64,000 bases of DNA, from the NCBI RefSeq assembly GCF_030052815.1, contig NC_079502.1, forward strand, positions 7,468,103 through 7,532,102. Reading direction: 5' to 3'. The notes beneath the pieces are model-generated. The model was not told the DNA's origin. It did not search any database and was given only the letters and a program-made list of their open reading frames with translations. The translations under genes were made by a program, and so were the position numbers. Of this stretch, positions 37,101 through 48,944 are shown piece by piece (position 1 is the stretch's first letter; every line of letters begins with the position of its first letter). This stretch comes from Hevea brasiliensis. Its lineage: Eukaryota > Streptophyta > Magnoliopsida > Malpighiales > Euphorbiaceae.

Positions 37101-39871
37101 GAATACAAGATCTCTGATGCACACACTAGTCCTTGTTAGTGCGATTATTTCTCACTGCCTTCGGATTTTGATTTCTACTGTCAATCTCACCTAAAATATG
37201 CAGAAATTGCAACAAGCCTTGATGGCTGAGTATATAATATATTAACAACTGAACATGCAGTTGATTTGGTTATTAGAAGTTTTTAGCATATTTTACCCAA
37301 TTTGTAATTCAGCACTGCATATTGCATGATGTAATGGATAATGAAGTATGGGTAATTCCATGGATGGAAATGCCCAGCTTATAGATGATACTTGGTCATT
37401 GTGGGGCAATTTTTGTACACAAGTATGCAGTTGAAAACTGGAAAATGATCATGTGATTTAAAATTTCTATAAGTATATCTTGGTGAAACAGGGTTGATAA
37501 GCTGATGTTGATTTGTTGTCTCGAGGGTGGATTTAAATGGGCTGGGTTAAGCTGGGCTTGGGCCTAGAGCTATTCTCAAGTTCAGCTCAAATTAATTTTG
37601 TTGAGCTCAATAAATTGAGCTGAGTTGAGGTAAGTTTAATATATTTATAATTTTATTTATTTATCTATTAAATATGATTTATAAATTTATTTGCCTCTGT
37701 TAAAATATTTTAATTTGAAACATTTTAAAATAAATATAATTTATATTAGAAAAATGTTCTTAATAATATAATTTAGTATTACAAGAATTTAATCAGGATA
37801 TGATATAAATACAAATGGTATTGACTTATTCAATCCATATTAAATTTGAGCTAAAAATTATTAGTCAAACTTAGCAATAGTCTAAGCTCATAAAAAGCCC
37901 TACCTTGCACCTTAGATAGAAACTCTTGATAATCTGGTTTCTTTCTGTCTCCATGGATTGAAAATGAGCTAAAACACTTCTTATGTGACGAGATATCTTT
38001 AAAAAATAACAAAATATCATTTATGTACATGAGATTTATATAGATGAGAGTATTGTGAAGAATTTACTCAAATATTCTCACTATGGCTTTTTGGAAGAGA
38101 GATAGGGCTGCTTCTGTCTCCATGGATTGGAATTGAGCTAAAAGCCTTTATGCGACGAGATGTCTTTAGAAGATAACAAAATATCATTTATGTGGATGAG
38201 AGTACCATAAAGAATTGACTATGGCTTTGAAAGAGAGATGGGGATACTTTAAGCCCTGAGCAACTCATGTCCACTTCATGTTTTATGTAGAGATCATCTA
38301 AACTTCATGGTTCTGACTTATGGCTTAAACATTTCTCATTTCATTAATCACTTTTTACTTGCCTTAATTTTCATTGTATGAAAAAAAAAAATTCCTATAA
38401 TTAGTTTCATGACTCAGCTAGGAGCAGATCTTTTATAGGCACTATGTTAATGTATGTAAGTAGAGGATTACCATTAAATTTCACTGAAATCATTTTTGTG
38501 CACATGTGCATTCTGGCACAGAAGAACAAGACAGCACCAGTTGCATTTGATTGATGTATTCAAATCAATTTCATCCAAGTGGCAACCAACACATCATGCT
38601 CAAAAAATTTAAGAGCTTCTAATCTTTTTCAATCAGCTTCCTGTATCAGTAAATTTCAACCAAAAGCCTCTGAAGCAGAAATTAAAGCTGCTTGCCATAT
38701 CTGCACAAAATCTTAACTCCTTGCCTTTAGAATGCACAACTTGTATCCCTAGACCTAATCGGAAAATATAAACAATAAAAATTATTGCCCTTCACCTGTG
38801 CTAAGGTGGTATCATTGTATCATCGTGGAGCAGACAAACAATGTAAGTTTGAATAGTCTAGCCTGAAAATGTTGACAACTATTTCTAGCACTCACTGATT
38901 GGACTTGCACTGCATCTACTTAGACAAACAAAATGTTATAACAAGCAAATGGTAGGGAATCGACCAAACATTGTATTGGAATGGGTTTCAGGCTAGAAAA
39001 CCTAAGTACCTAAATTGCTAAGAAAAACTGGTAAATGTTAACGTTACCTTAATCCTGGGGTACCGTCAAAGTAGATGAATATAACGCTTACATTTTTTAA
39101 ACTCCAAAAGTAGCATGGGCAGGGCATGATCTAAAAGAGAAGAGTTGCAACAATGTTTTTTGGCAGAGTTTTCAAGATTAGGAGTAAAATCTATTTAATC
39201 ACAAGGAAAATTAGCTGAAGAACATGAGGCAGAAGACATTGATATTTTGATATAGGTAACAATGGAAACTGCCCGTCTCAAAGGAAATGCATTAGAGCTA
39301 TTTTATCAGAGCTTCACTGCAAACGATTTCTTTAAACATGTAAAGATGGTATGCAGGTGTCTGCCAAAGAGCAGATAATTTTTTGACAAAATTACTGGAA
39401 GATCATCTAGTTCTATCTATGCAACTAGAAGAAGAGAATAAAGAACAAGAAGACAAATTCTAACACATAAACACACACTCATACACAAACTACTTTGAAA
39501 ATCTATAGCCTATATTGCAGTGATTGTCAGCAAAGTAAAATGCCAGTTGAGGCATTAAAGTTAGTTCTAAGCATTGGTCATGCTGTTGCTGCCTGTAGTT
39601 AGATTTCAGTGTAATTTTTTCAAATCAATAGCAAACAAAACATATTTAACCGATAATAAGTGAACCAGAGAACTACTCCATTGCATATTCTGATCGAATC
39701 AAATCATTCAAAAAAGTTGTTGGTAATAACCCTTCTGAGTTTCAACTATACAGAATATTGATTTATAGAGCTAATGCAAAGTTATCATAGTTAAAGAACT
39801 CTATCCTAATATAACAAGAGCAAAAGCAAAAAATTGGTAGCTCAAAAATTGTAAGGAAAAGAACTGAACCT
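37101..39871. other. Intergenic region between the EAF1-like and trihelix genes
   Basis: No supportable gene. It contains a diverged tandem duplication (listed separately) and a segment at about 37500-37910 rich in GAGCTCAA and GGGCTxGG words, like AT-rich MITE remnants, whose boundaries are unclear. The final part is the 3' flank of the minus-strand trihelix gene. Confidence 0.5.
37942..38250. repeat. Diverged tandem duplication, about 140-169 bp
   Basis: CTGTCTCCATGGATTG starts both units (about 37945 and 38114). They share GAGCTAAAA, GACGAGATxTCTTTA, ATAACAAAATATCATTTATG and GAAGAGAGATxGGG in the same order. The first unit is longer by about 30 bases. Confidence 0.75.
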
Positions 39872-40774
39872 TCAAAATTCTTGATCCATCTCCAAGTCGT
39901 GTTGTGAACCAAAAGCTGCTGAAATCATAGAAACAATCTTCCTCTGTGAATCTAAAATCATCTCCATCCGCTTATTCTCCATCTCCATTCTCCACTTCTC
40001 AGTCTCCTTCGTCATCTTCATCTTTTTACTCTCCATCCCTACTATTCTCTCAGCAAACACCCTTATTTCCTCTGCCAATCCCAATTCCACCCCTTCCCTT
40101 CTCTCTCCTTCTTCTTCATCATCATTCTCCTCTACCATTTCCTCTCTCTTCCTCTGATTCATGGCCTCTCGCAAATACCCAGAATCACTCCCTGCAAACC
40201 GATTGACAATGGTGGGCTTTCGCAGTATACAATTAATACTTCGCGACTTACTTCTATGCCCATAATCATCCTCTTCTTCGTCCTGGCCTTGTTCCACCTC
40301 CGCTTCATCCTCATTGTCTTCATCTTCATTAACAGTATCATTAGGACGTACAAGAGCCAAGGTGCGTGCAGAGATAGGCACTGGACCCCGTTCCAACGAT
40401 TCCATGAGGTCAAAGTACTGCCAGGAACACACGCCGGTGAGGGAAATACGCCGTCTCTCCTCGCGGAAGCGTTTCCGTAGCTTCTCCATCTTGTGGCGGC
40501 ACTGAATGACGGTTTTGGCTGGGTGGTTGTGGTCACAGCCACAGCGAGCGGCGACGGTTACAGCCACCTCTTCCCACTGGCTGGCCTTAAGCTGCCCTTG
40601 TTTTAAAGAGTACCACTTTTCCTGATAAGATTGGATTAGGTGGACTGTTTCTTGGTGGGTCCAGGGGACTGGATGCGATTTCTTGGTGGAGAGGGATCTG
40701 GAGTTTGGGGGTGGTGACTGTGATGGTGGCTCTGATGAAGGTGAAGGAGAGGGAGATGGAGATGCTGTGGACAT
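39872..40774 (-). CDS. Trihelix transcription factor (SIP1/ASIL clade-like)
   Basis: A single-exon gene of 300 residues. The N-terminus is Ser/Pro-rich. The Myb-like trihelix DNA-binding domain spans about 36-115, with the regular tryptophans at Trp38 (VPWTHQE), Trp54 and Trp67 (SQWEEVA). The third-helix region reads TVIQCRHKMEKLRKRFREE and is followed by the fourth helix SWQYFDLMESLE. A strongly acidic tract (about 148-172) separates it from a C-terminal coiled coil rich in Met/Glu/Lys (KWRMEMENKRMEMIL), typical of the SIP1/ASIL-type clade that binds GT elements and often represses seed or stress genes. Exact orthology is not claimed. The start at 40774 is the first in-frame ATG giving the complete domain. 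Single-exon structure is normal for the clade. Confidence 0.85.
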   Translation of the reverse strand: MSTASPSPSPSPSSEPPSQSPPPNSRSLSTKKSHPVPWTHQETVHLIQSYQEKWYSLKQGQLKASQWEEVAVTVAARCGCDHNHPAKTVIQCRHKMEKLRKRFREERRRISLTGVCSWQYFDLMESLERGPVPISARTLALVRPNDTVNEDEDNEDEAEVEQGQDEEEDDYGHRSKSRSINCILRKPTIVNRFAGSDSGYLREAMNQRKREEMVEENDDEEEGERREGVELGLAEEIRVFAERIVGMESKKMKMTKETEKWRMEMENKRMEMILDSQRKIVSMISAAFGSQHDLEMDQEF

Positions 40775-42900
40775 AGTGGAAATGAGGATAGGTTTTTGTG
40801 AGTGAAGGAATGTGGTTTTTGTTGCTTGGGTTGAGTGGTGATAACGGCGGCGGCGGTGGCCAACGTGGCGGTGGTTGTTACTCGGTGGAAGGTGTGCCAG
40901 CTACGCTTGCTCCCGTGGGGTGAGGGGAAGGCTGTAGGTTTAAGTGGACACAAAGCCGGCAACAATTCTAAGCCACCCGAGTTGGAATATTTTATATTTG
41001 GGCCTTTGCATTATGATACGAAGGCCTTTTACAATCTCCAACTGCTTAACATGGAGCAGCAAAAACCGAGTTATTTTAGCACTTCAAAAATAATTCTATT
41101 TAAATTTAAATTTATTAATATTTTTAAAATTTAAATATGTTTTAAATTTAATTAAAATATATTTTTAATTATTTCAATCCATCTTAAATTTGATTATCAT
41201 TTCGAAAAAATACCTAAAATCAATTAATTTTATATATTTTAATTAATAATCTGTATAAAAATTATTAAAAAATAATTCATATTTAAAAATATAATAATTT
41301 TATAAAATATTTAAATTTTATTTTATTTAAAATATAAAATATAAAAATTTATAAATATTATTATAAAAATATATATTTTATATTTAATTAAATATTTATA
41401 TAAATATGTTCGAGTAATTGATACCTAATATTTAAAACCTGAAACCCGACATAGGTATTATTTTTCGTGCCTATTCTAAACTCGATTATATACTATCTAA
41501 ATTCGTCCTACTATAATTCATTTGAGTTGGGTGGCTACAAAAATCTAACCCTTTGTTATCTCTAATTTTCACTCATTCATGATACTCTAATTTAGGGTAT
41601 AAAACAATAAGAGTATTTTAGCTTTAATTTATACCAAAAACTTCAAATATTTAATTTAAGTAATATAAAACCATTCTATGACCTTTACTAGTTAGTTTAT
41701 AGATTATTTATGATAACATAACATTTATCAATAAGAAAAATTATAGTTTCATAAATTGATAATTTCAATTAAATAGGTTCTTGGTTACTGAAATATCGAT
41801 TTGTGCAATTTGAATCGTTAGGGTTGTGGATAGAGAGAGAACAAAATTAAAATTTTCTTGATAAGTGTCAAATTAACAGAAAGAATATAATATTTAATTT
41901 AACAAATGTTACATTAGCAAAAATAACATAGAAACTGGCCGTTGAATATCATAGGATATTTTGTGTTACTTAAATGAAAAATTAGTGATTTTGCATTACA
42001 AATTGAAGTTTATGTACCATACTTTACATGTTCATAATTTGAAGTACTATCTATATAATTTACCTGAAGTTAGAGTGCTATAATAATGCAATACCTAAAT
42101 TTTATTTTATAACGTAAAAACTTTTAATTTTAATTTAATGCATATAAAAATAGCTCTAACTTATAATTAGTAAAAAAGGGACAAATTTCATTTATGACCG
42201 TCTCTATGTAATTTTTAGGGGGATGCGATTCTGATTTCGATTTAGGGTCTATTTAGAAATTGGAATTAAATCAAAATTTTAGTTTGGTTTTTTAATATTT
42301 CAATTTTGGTTCAATTCTCGATTCTTTAATTCTGGTTCGAATTGATATAGTTTCAATTTAATTCATAGTTTTTGAAATAATTTTATACAATTATTTTTAT
42401 AAAAAATTATATTTGAAATAGCATTTAAATTTTAACATTAGTTATTAGCATATAATATATTCTCTAATATATGTTTTAACATTTCTTAATTATATAACTT
42501 TTAACTATAAAATATTTATATAATTTAAAATTAAATATATTATATAATATAAGATTTCTTAAAATGTGTAATAATGTGAAGCCACAAATTGAATTTATAA
42601 TATAAAATCTATCAACTTTAATTTTTTATAAAAAAAATGCTTCGTTCTTACCTTTAAAAGTTAGTTGACTTGGCAATTCAACATGGTAGGATCACATTAT
42701 CTCTCCACTCTCGCTCTCCCACATGTATTCCATTGAGATTAGTAAGCAAGTGTCAAATCAATTAGAAAAATGCGCACACCCGAAATCCCTAGTTACCTTG
42801 GTCTTCAAATTGCATGTAGGAATCAACTTATGAAATAGGAGTGGGACTTGGAGTTGTAGTTAGAGAAGGGAAGGTGCTTTTACAAGTTCAGGAGCTTTCG
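40775..42900. other. Trihelix promoter and AT-rich intergenic tract
   Basis: The 200 bases next to 40774 are GC-richer (GGCGGCGGCGGTGG near 40850) and probably hold the leader and core promoter of the minus-strand trihelix gene. From about 41070 the sequence is very AT-rich, without a gene. Confidence 0.5.
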
Positions 42901-44559
42901 TACGAATTGAAAACACTAAACCTTACTTTTTAATTTGCAATCCAAAGTAATTTTTATATGGAATTGATGGAAAAGGAAGGCATCCATGAGGTGTAGTGAT
43001 GTTGGGGAGGTGTGTAGGGTTAGGAGTTTGAGCTGTAAGGTGAAAGGAGCAATGGAGGATGGAGTCGTTGTGGAAGTGTGGAAGGTGGCAGGCTGGAAGC
43101 ACTAAGTTGTTAGAGTTGAACGGCTTGGCAAGAGGGGTTGAATGAAGTTGAGGACAACAAGAGGTGGTGGAGTCGATAGAAGCAGAGGAAGGCAATGTGT
43201 GTTAGTTGAGGGAAAGGGGATGGGTTTGATGTTGAAAAGGGCAAATGACATCAATGTGGATGGTGGCACAGAGGACTTTAATTGGGATTGTGGCTTATCC
43301 AAAAGCTAAACCTTCCGAATTCACTGTAGGTATTGGCTGGGTTAGGTTGAAGGAGAGAGAGGGAATATAAAGTAAGCAAGAGAAAGTGATGAGAACACAT
43401 AGAACGAGTTTAGAAGGAGAGAGAATAGATATATGAGAGATTTTTTCCCCCTCCTATAAGTGCCGTATCATCATAATAAAAATGTGATTCTATTCTATTA
43501 TGTCAACTTGTAACCTAGAAATAAGTTTTTAAAAGTAAGAAGTATTTTATTATGAAAAAAAAAAAAAGAAAAAGTTGGATAAGTTTTATATTATAAATTA
43601 AAGTTAAAGTACTAATCTGTATATGTTTTAAAATTAAGATAATATGAGTAAAATTAATTAATTTATTAATCAAAAAATTAATTATTACGAGTTAGAAATA
43701 CTTTTATTTTATGTGGATTAAATTAAAGTTGAAAGATTTTTTATTATAAATTGAAGTTTTATTATGTTGTTATCGCGTCTTAAACTTTGATATCAATACT
43801 AAAAATAACCTGTAATAAACCACTTAGACACTACTCAAATTTCATTATTTATAAAATAAAAAATATATAAATTTGAGTCAAGTTTAATCTGAATAACTTA
43901 TACAATATAACTTATAATTCACTTGAGATTAGGTGAGACTTATATAGGAATGTTGTAAGCAAACAAATATCGAAGGCTCTGTAGCAAGAAAACGATTGAT
44001 GGATGACAAAGACAAAGAAGCCAAGCCACGCCGCGCGTAGAAACTAGAATGAGTGGGATTTAAGGCTTTAAGCCTTTTGTTGCATAACGGTGATATGTTC
44101 GTTTAGGTTGAAGATATCACATCTCAATAAGCAGTGTAGATTCTACCAAATTTTCATGGGCACAATTGTACAACTCATCCTACCTACCTCAAGACTTTAA
44201 GCTATGATTGCGCACGACTATTAGATATTTTGAACGAATCGAAAAATTATATTTAATCAATAAAAAGTTATTTTATATTATATTTATTTTAATATTTTGA
44301 TTTAATTTTAATTTTTGATTAAGAATCACATTGAAATCGATCAAAAATTAATTTTATACAAATGTTTTTCTTTTACTTTTTTAGATATATCATGTACTCA
44401 ATTAAAATTGTAATATATATATACACATACACTAATCTTATCTTTCATTCTACATTCTCTTAATAATTTTAGTCATAAACACATTAAATTACTTTATTAT
44501 ATATATGTTTAATTTATAATTATATTTATATCTTATAAAAATAGATTACAGGGACTAGT
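42901..44559. other. Intergenic region without a supportable gene
   Basis: A less AT-rich patch at 42900-43440 gives minus-strand frames of 66 and 90 codons, but the protein is low-complexity (Ser/Pro/Leu) with no motif, and plant-like splice structure is not evident. The remainder is AT-rich. Nothing else is called. Confidence 0.45.
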
Positions 44560-44990
44560 TAATGTGTTTTTCAAAATATAGAAACCAACTACTTAGCTTT
44601 ACTAAAATAAAAGGATTATATAGTAGTTTAACTAGCATTGACTAATGGAAAAATTGATAGAGGGATAGTTTAACAAAAGTAAAATATAGAGATTAAATGA
44701 TATATTTTTCAAAATCGTATATAAGGACTAAGTAATTAGTTTTATTAAAATAAAGTGATTAAACAATAGTTTAACTAGTATTGATTAATAGAAAAATTAA
44801 CAAAGAGATAATTTAATGAATGCAAAATGCAGAGATTAAATCGTATATTTTTTAAAATATAGGAACTAACTAATTAGTTTATTAAAGTAAAGAGACTAAA
44901 TAGTAGTTTAACTAGCATTAACTAATAGAAAAATTGACGGATGAAATTTAATAAAAGCAAAATACATGAATTAAATAATATATTTTTCAA
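44560..44990. repeat. Tandem array of about 140-bp units (three copies plus partial)
   Basis: The landmark TTTAACTAGxATTxAxTAAT occurs at about 44627, 44770 and 44907. The landmark TTTTTxAAAAT with the following AACTAxxTAATTAG occurs at about 44565, 44705 and 44847, with a last partial unit at 44982. Spacing is 135-143 bases. Units differ by roughly 10-15%. The sequence just after the array (to about 45020) matches the right end of the inverted repeat at 52844-53688. Confidence 0.8.
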
Positions 44991-45020
44991 TAGTTAATTT
45001 GGTTAAAATCTAAGAATTAA

Positions 45021-45675
45021 ATAGTAATTTTTTTCCTATAAGAAATAGATTTTTATATTAATATATATACATTTTTATATATTATATTTTAAATAAATAA
45101 AATTTAAATATTTTATGAAATTATTAAATTTTTAAAATATAAATTATTAATAAAAAAATTTTATGTGAATTATTAATTAAAATATATAAAATTAAACGAA
45201 TTCAAATATTTATATGAGTTCGAATAGTTAAAAATAAATTTTATTGAATTTAAGACAAGTTTAAATATTAATAGTATTAATGAAATTTAAATAGAGTAAT
45301 TTTTACCTGTAGCCTCCCTACTTAGAACAATCAATTCTCCATAACGTTTTCAAGAAGCAAGACCAGATGGAGAATAAAAGGTAGGCTTATGGCTATATCC
45401 CAACGGTCTCCACAGTTGAAATACGTTTAAAAAAATAAAAATTGCGACCCAATTCACTGCAACAAGAGCCTAAATAATTAGCATGACAAATAGACTTACA
45501 GATATCAATGGCTCTTGCATAAATTTATGATGAAACAATGGACTGTGCTTTAAAATTGCCTTGGTTCAAAAAATTTTGTAGTGAAGCCCTTTTCTGAAAT
45601 GAGAATTTGGTTTTGAATATTATTGCTATGTACAGAATAATGAACAATATGGTACGTGTCATCTCACTTCCATGC
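45021..45675. other. 3' flank of the SFH-like gene and AT-rich spacer
   Basis: The first 300 bases are AT-rich and featureless. From about 45330 the sequence becomes gene-like and probably includes the 3' untranslated region of the minus-strand SFH-like gene. Confidence 0.4.
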
Positions 45676-45735
45676 TTATCTGAAATATCTTGAAATCCAT
45701 GGCCAGGTGAAGCGGGAGGCATTCTGGCTAATAAC
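45676..45735 (-). CDS. Possible alternative last exon of the SFH-like gene
   Basis: A good acceptor (CCCTGCAG|GTTATT on the minus strand) precedes a frame in phase with exon 13 of the SFH-like gene. It would end the protein in VISQNASRFTWPWISRYFR and a TAA. This competes with the 17-residue end encoded at 45946-45999. It may be a real alternative end or only a 3' untranslated exon. Confidence 0.35.
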   Translation of the reverse strand, partial: VISQNASRFTWPWISRYFR

Positions 45736-45945
45736 CTGCAGGGAAAAAGAAAAATAAATGATATCATGCTTCTCAGATTGCAAATGGTAAGAATAAATGA
45801 TCCAGCGTCAAATGAAAGTGCTACCTAGAATGGCTAATCCCTATTTGCTTGAGCTAATTCATATGTGGTAATGACTGAATTCTGGAGAAGCACAAAGCAT
45901 TGCACAATAACAACATCAACAAACTTATGTTTCAAAGAATGCATC

Positions 45946-48905
45946 TCATCTTTCTGGGGGAAAAGTTTTGAATTTTCTTCGCCAACAAGAATTCACTCCC
46001 TGCAATTGGCAAAGTCCTGAATAATCGGCATTCGCATATTGTCTTGTATAGAAAGCAACCAATCCAATAATAAATGCATTCCGTATAAACTTGCACAGGC
46101 GTAAGTCACAAGAATTAAATGTGGGCCACTGTTTAATAAGCAAAAAGTATAGTTTGCATTTAGACATTCTAAATGAAATGAAACTACCAAAAAAATTTAT
46201 ATCTAGTGTGCCAACAATCTAGGGAACCACCTGTGATAAAAAATTCTTATAACTCATCCAATGTGACATTAGATTTTATAATTTCAGAATATCAGTGGTC
46301 ATCGCTCAAATTCTACAACAGCATTTGATACATCTGTTTTTCACTTTTATTTTTATTTTGCCAAAATTATGAATTGATGCCCATATGACTACTATAAGTA
46401 TGTTCAGGCTTTAGTTACTGTATCACATGCTTAATTTTCCCACAGTTATTTATGCTCAGCTGCAGAAAACCCAAAAACCTGAAATTTTAATTCCCTGCTG
46501 TATCTACCAACATTTGTAAAGAATGCTAAATTCCAGCTTATGTTGAATGAACAGCCCACCTAAAACGAATTTTAGGAACTTACAGCTAAGGTGCTCTCTT
46601 TAAGATTTTCCAGTGACTCGGCAAGCTCCATCTGTTTTGATGCAGTTGCAAGCAGAGCCTGCAAAATAAAAGTTTAGTTTCAACATCCAAAAATAAACAA
46701 TCTAGACAAAAGTAATGAATTCTGTAAGTGCTATAAGCTTCAGAATGATCCCATGTTTGGGGAAAATAAAGATATCAGATGTCTTACTTTCTTTGTCTTC
46801 TGTAGATCATGTTCAATAGATTTAATCCGACTCAATGATTCAAGAAGCATGTACTCTTTCTCAGGAGGAATTTTGGTAGGTTTGTTAACCAGCTCATTTA
46901 CCATTGTTTCTAAATTTTTCAGCCTCTGCCAGCATGGATGGAGTGAGTTCTCTTTAATTTCCTGCGGAATGTGTTGCTCTTGAGAACTTGAATCTGCCAA
47001 TAGTGGGTTGTATTGGTTAGATAATTGTCTGTCTGCACGTCGGGCTGCAAAAATTCTCCCCAGCGCTGGCAGGAGAAGATATATCCATGCTAAAAATTTG
47101 AGCATGAAGTGAACAAAACTTGTTATATGGGTAATGAACTTCTTCTGCACCATTGTTGTGGTGACATTATTGGTCAAATCATCTGTCAGAAGAGAACAGA
47201 TCATGAATATCGAAAATGCTTGTTTGCAGAAGGGATATGTAAAAATTAAAACCAAATGTTTTATCTTTTTCACTGCGAGAAAAAGAGAAATGAAATCTTT
47301 CTGTATTAGCCATGATAACAAGCAATAATGGGAAAACAGCTTCAACAATTTAATCCAAATATGATAAGTGCCTGTCAAAGCTCAATTCTCAATCTGACTC
47401 AAAATAAAACCAGGCAATTCTTGCACAAGAACTAATTCAAAATCTTCTGGACTGATTGTTCTATGTCATATGAAATACAAAACAGTCTTAAGCACCATCA
47501 GTACTGTCAATTTGATTAAGCTTACAGTGTAATTTAGTTATTTAGCCATTTCTGAGGCCCATGCCACCTCTAGATGTCAGCAAAACTTATTGTCTAACAT
47601 ACATCACATGCATATAGATAGAGGGCAATCCAGCACTGAATTCAATTTTTCTTTCTACTAATGGAGGAAAACTTCAAATGATAGAACCAACTGAAAACTT
47701 GGATAAGCATAGAAAGTTAGAAGTTCAGACACAACCAGGCATAAAGCACGCAAAAGAAAAGAACTATAGGTTTATATGTTCAACTGAAGCCAGGATGCTA
47801 GTTGCCCTACATATGGCCATGGCAAAGGCAAACTATAACTACGATTATACTAAGCTGAAAACCAGGTCTGAGGCTGGACAACCAACAAGAACATGAAAGA
47901 GCTTATCGTGATTTCATCATTTAATGTGGAGTGTAGACCAACAAATTTTGAGGCAGGTTTAATTAAAAAGAACATTGTCAGTTCACCTACTCGTTGAACT
48001 AAAATCTTCAACTCCTGCTGCTATGCGTTCAACCAGGCTGCAGACAGAAGCAGGATCACCCATCCTTCCCTATAATAATATGGAAGCACAGCAAATGTTA
48101 CAGTTATACACTGAAATGATGGCTCAATACTGAACTGAAAAATGGTATGCTCAAGATATTAACACATCTAAAGGTGTAGCATGTCCCATCATTTAACTGT
48201 AAATCAAACCATATTTTTTCAAACAAATTTAGATTGAAATTAAAACAAATTCAAAACCAACTCAAATGAACGAAAAATTAAACAGTACCAATCAACACAT
48301 AAAAGGCATCATAACCTATTTATGCATTCTCTAATAAACATTAAATTTTAAATTCTTCAAAATTTGCGATAATTTCACCAAAAAAAAAATCCTTTGGATT
48401 TCCTTTAAACTGCCAAATCACTTCAAAAATCAAAATGTTTTACTTGCATAGATTATTAGATTTTACTAAGTACATGACTAACATTCCACCTTCCATAACA
48501 CCAGCACTTACATAAATGAAAGTAATTAAACTTTTGCCCAAGAAGAAAATTTCAAAAGCAGTTAGTTCAAGGGATTGATACATTGAATGTAATCATAGAT
48601 CATCTTTCAGTCTAGATTAATTGATGTTTAGAAACAGGTCCAAGTTAACTTTTCCTTGAGTGCGTCCTACATTCTTTCTTTCATCTATTTTCCTTAGCAT
48701 TTCGCTGGTCATGGGCTTCTGCTACAAAAACTACTTTGACATCTGTTTCTACTAAAATGGGAATCTTGACTTGGCTGAATTTTGTTTCACCAAATTCTCG
48801 TGCTTGAACCTTTTTGGTTGCAAAATTCAATTGACAAGGGGAAAATTTAAGAACTTATACAGTTTAAAATGTGATAACATTTGATCGGATAAGCACCAGA
48901 ATAAG

Positions 48906-48944
<39 letters not shown>

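Noticed and set aside
42923..43302. Minus-strand frames of 90 and 66 codons
   Set aside because: Ser/Pro/Leu-rich low complexity, overlapping in different frames, no motif, no splice structure.
47983..47990. Exon 11 donor of the SFH-like gene at AG|GTGAAC
   Set aside because: Joining it to the acceptor before 47182 gives an immediate TGA. The donor four bases upstream (A|GTAGGT) keeps the frame.
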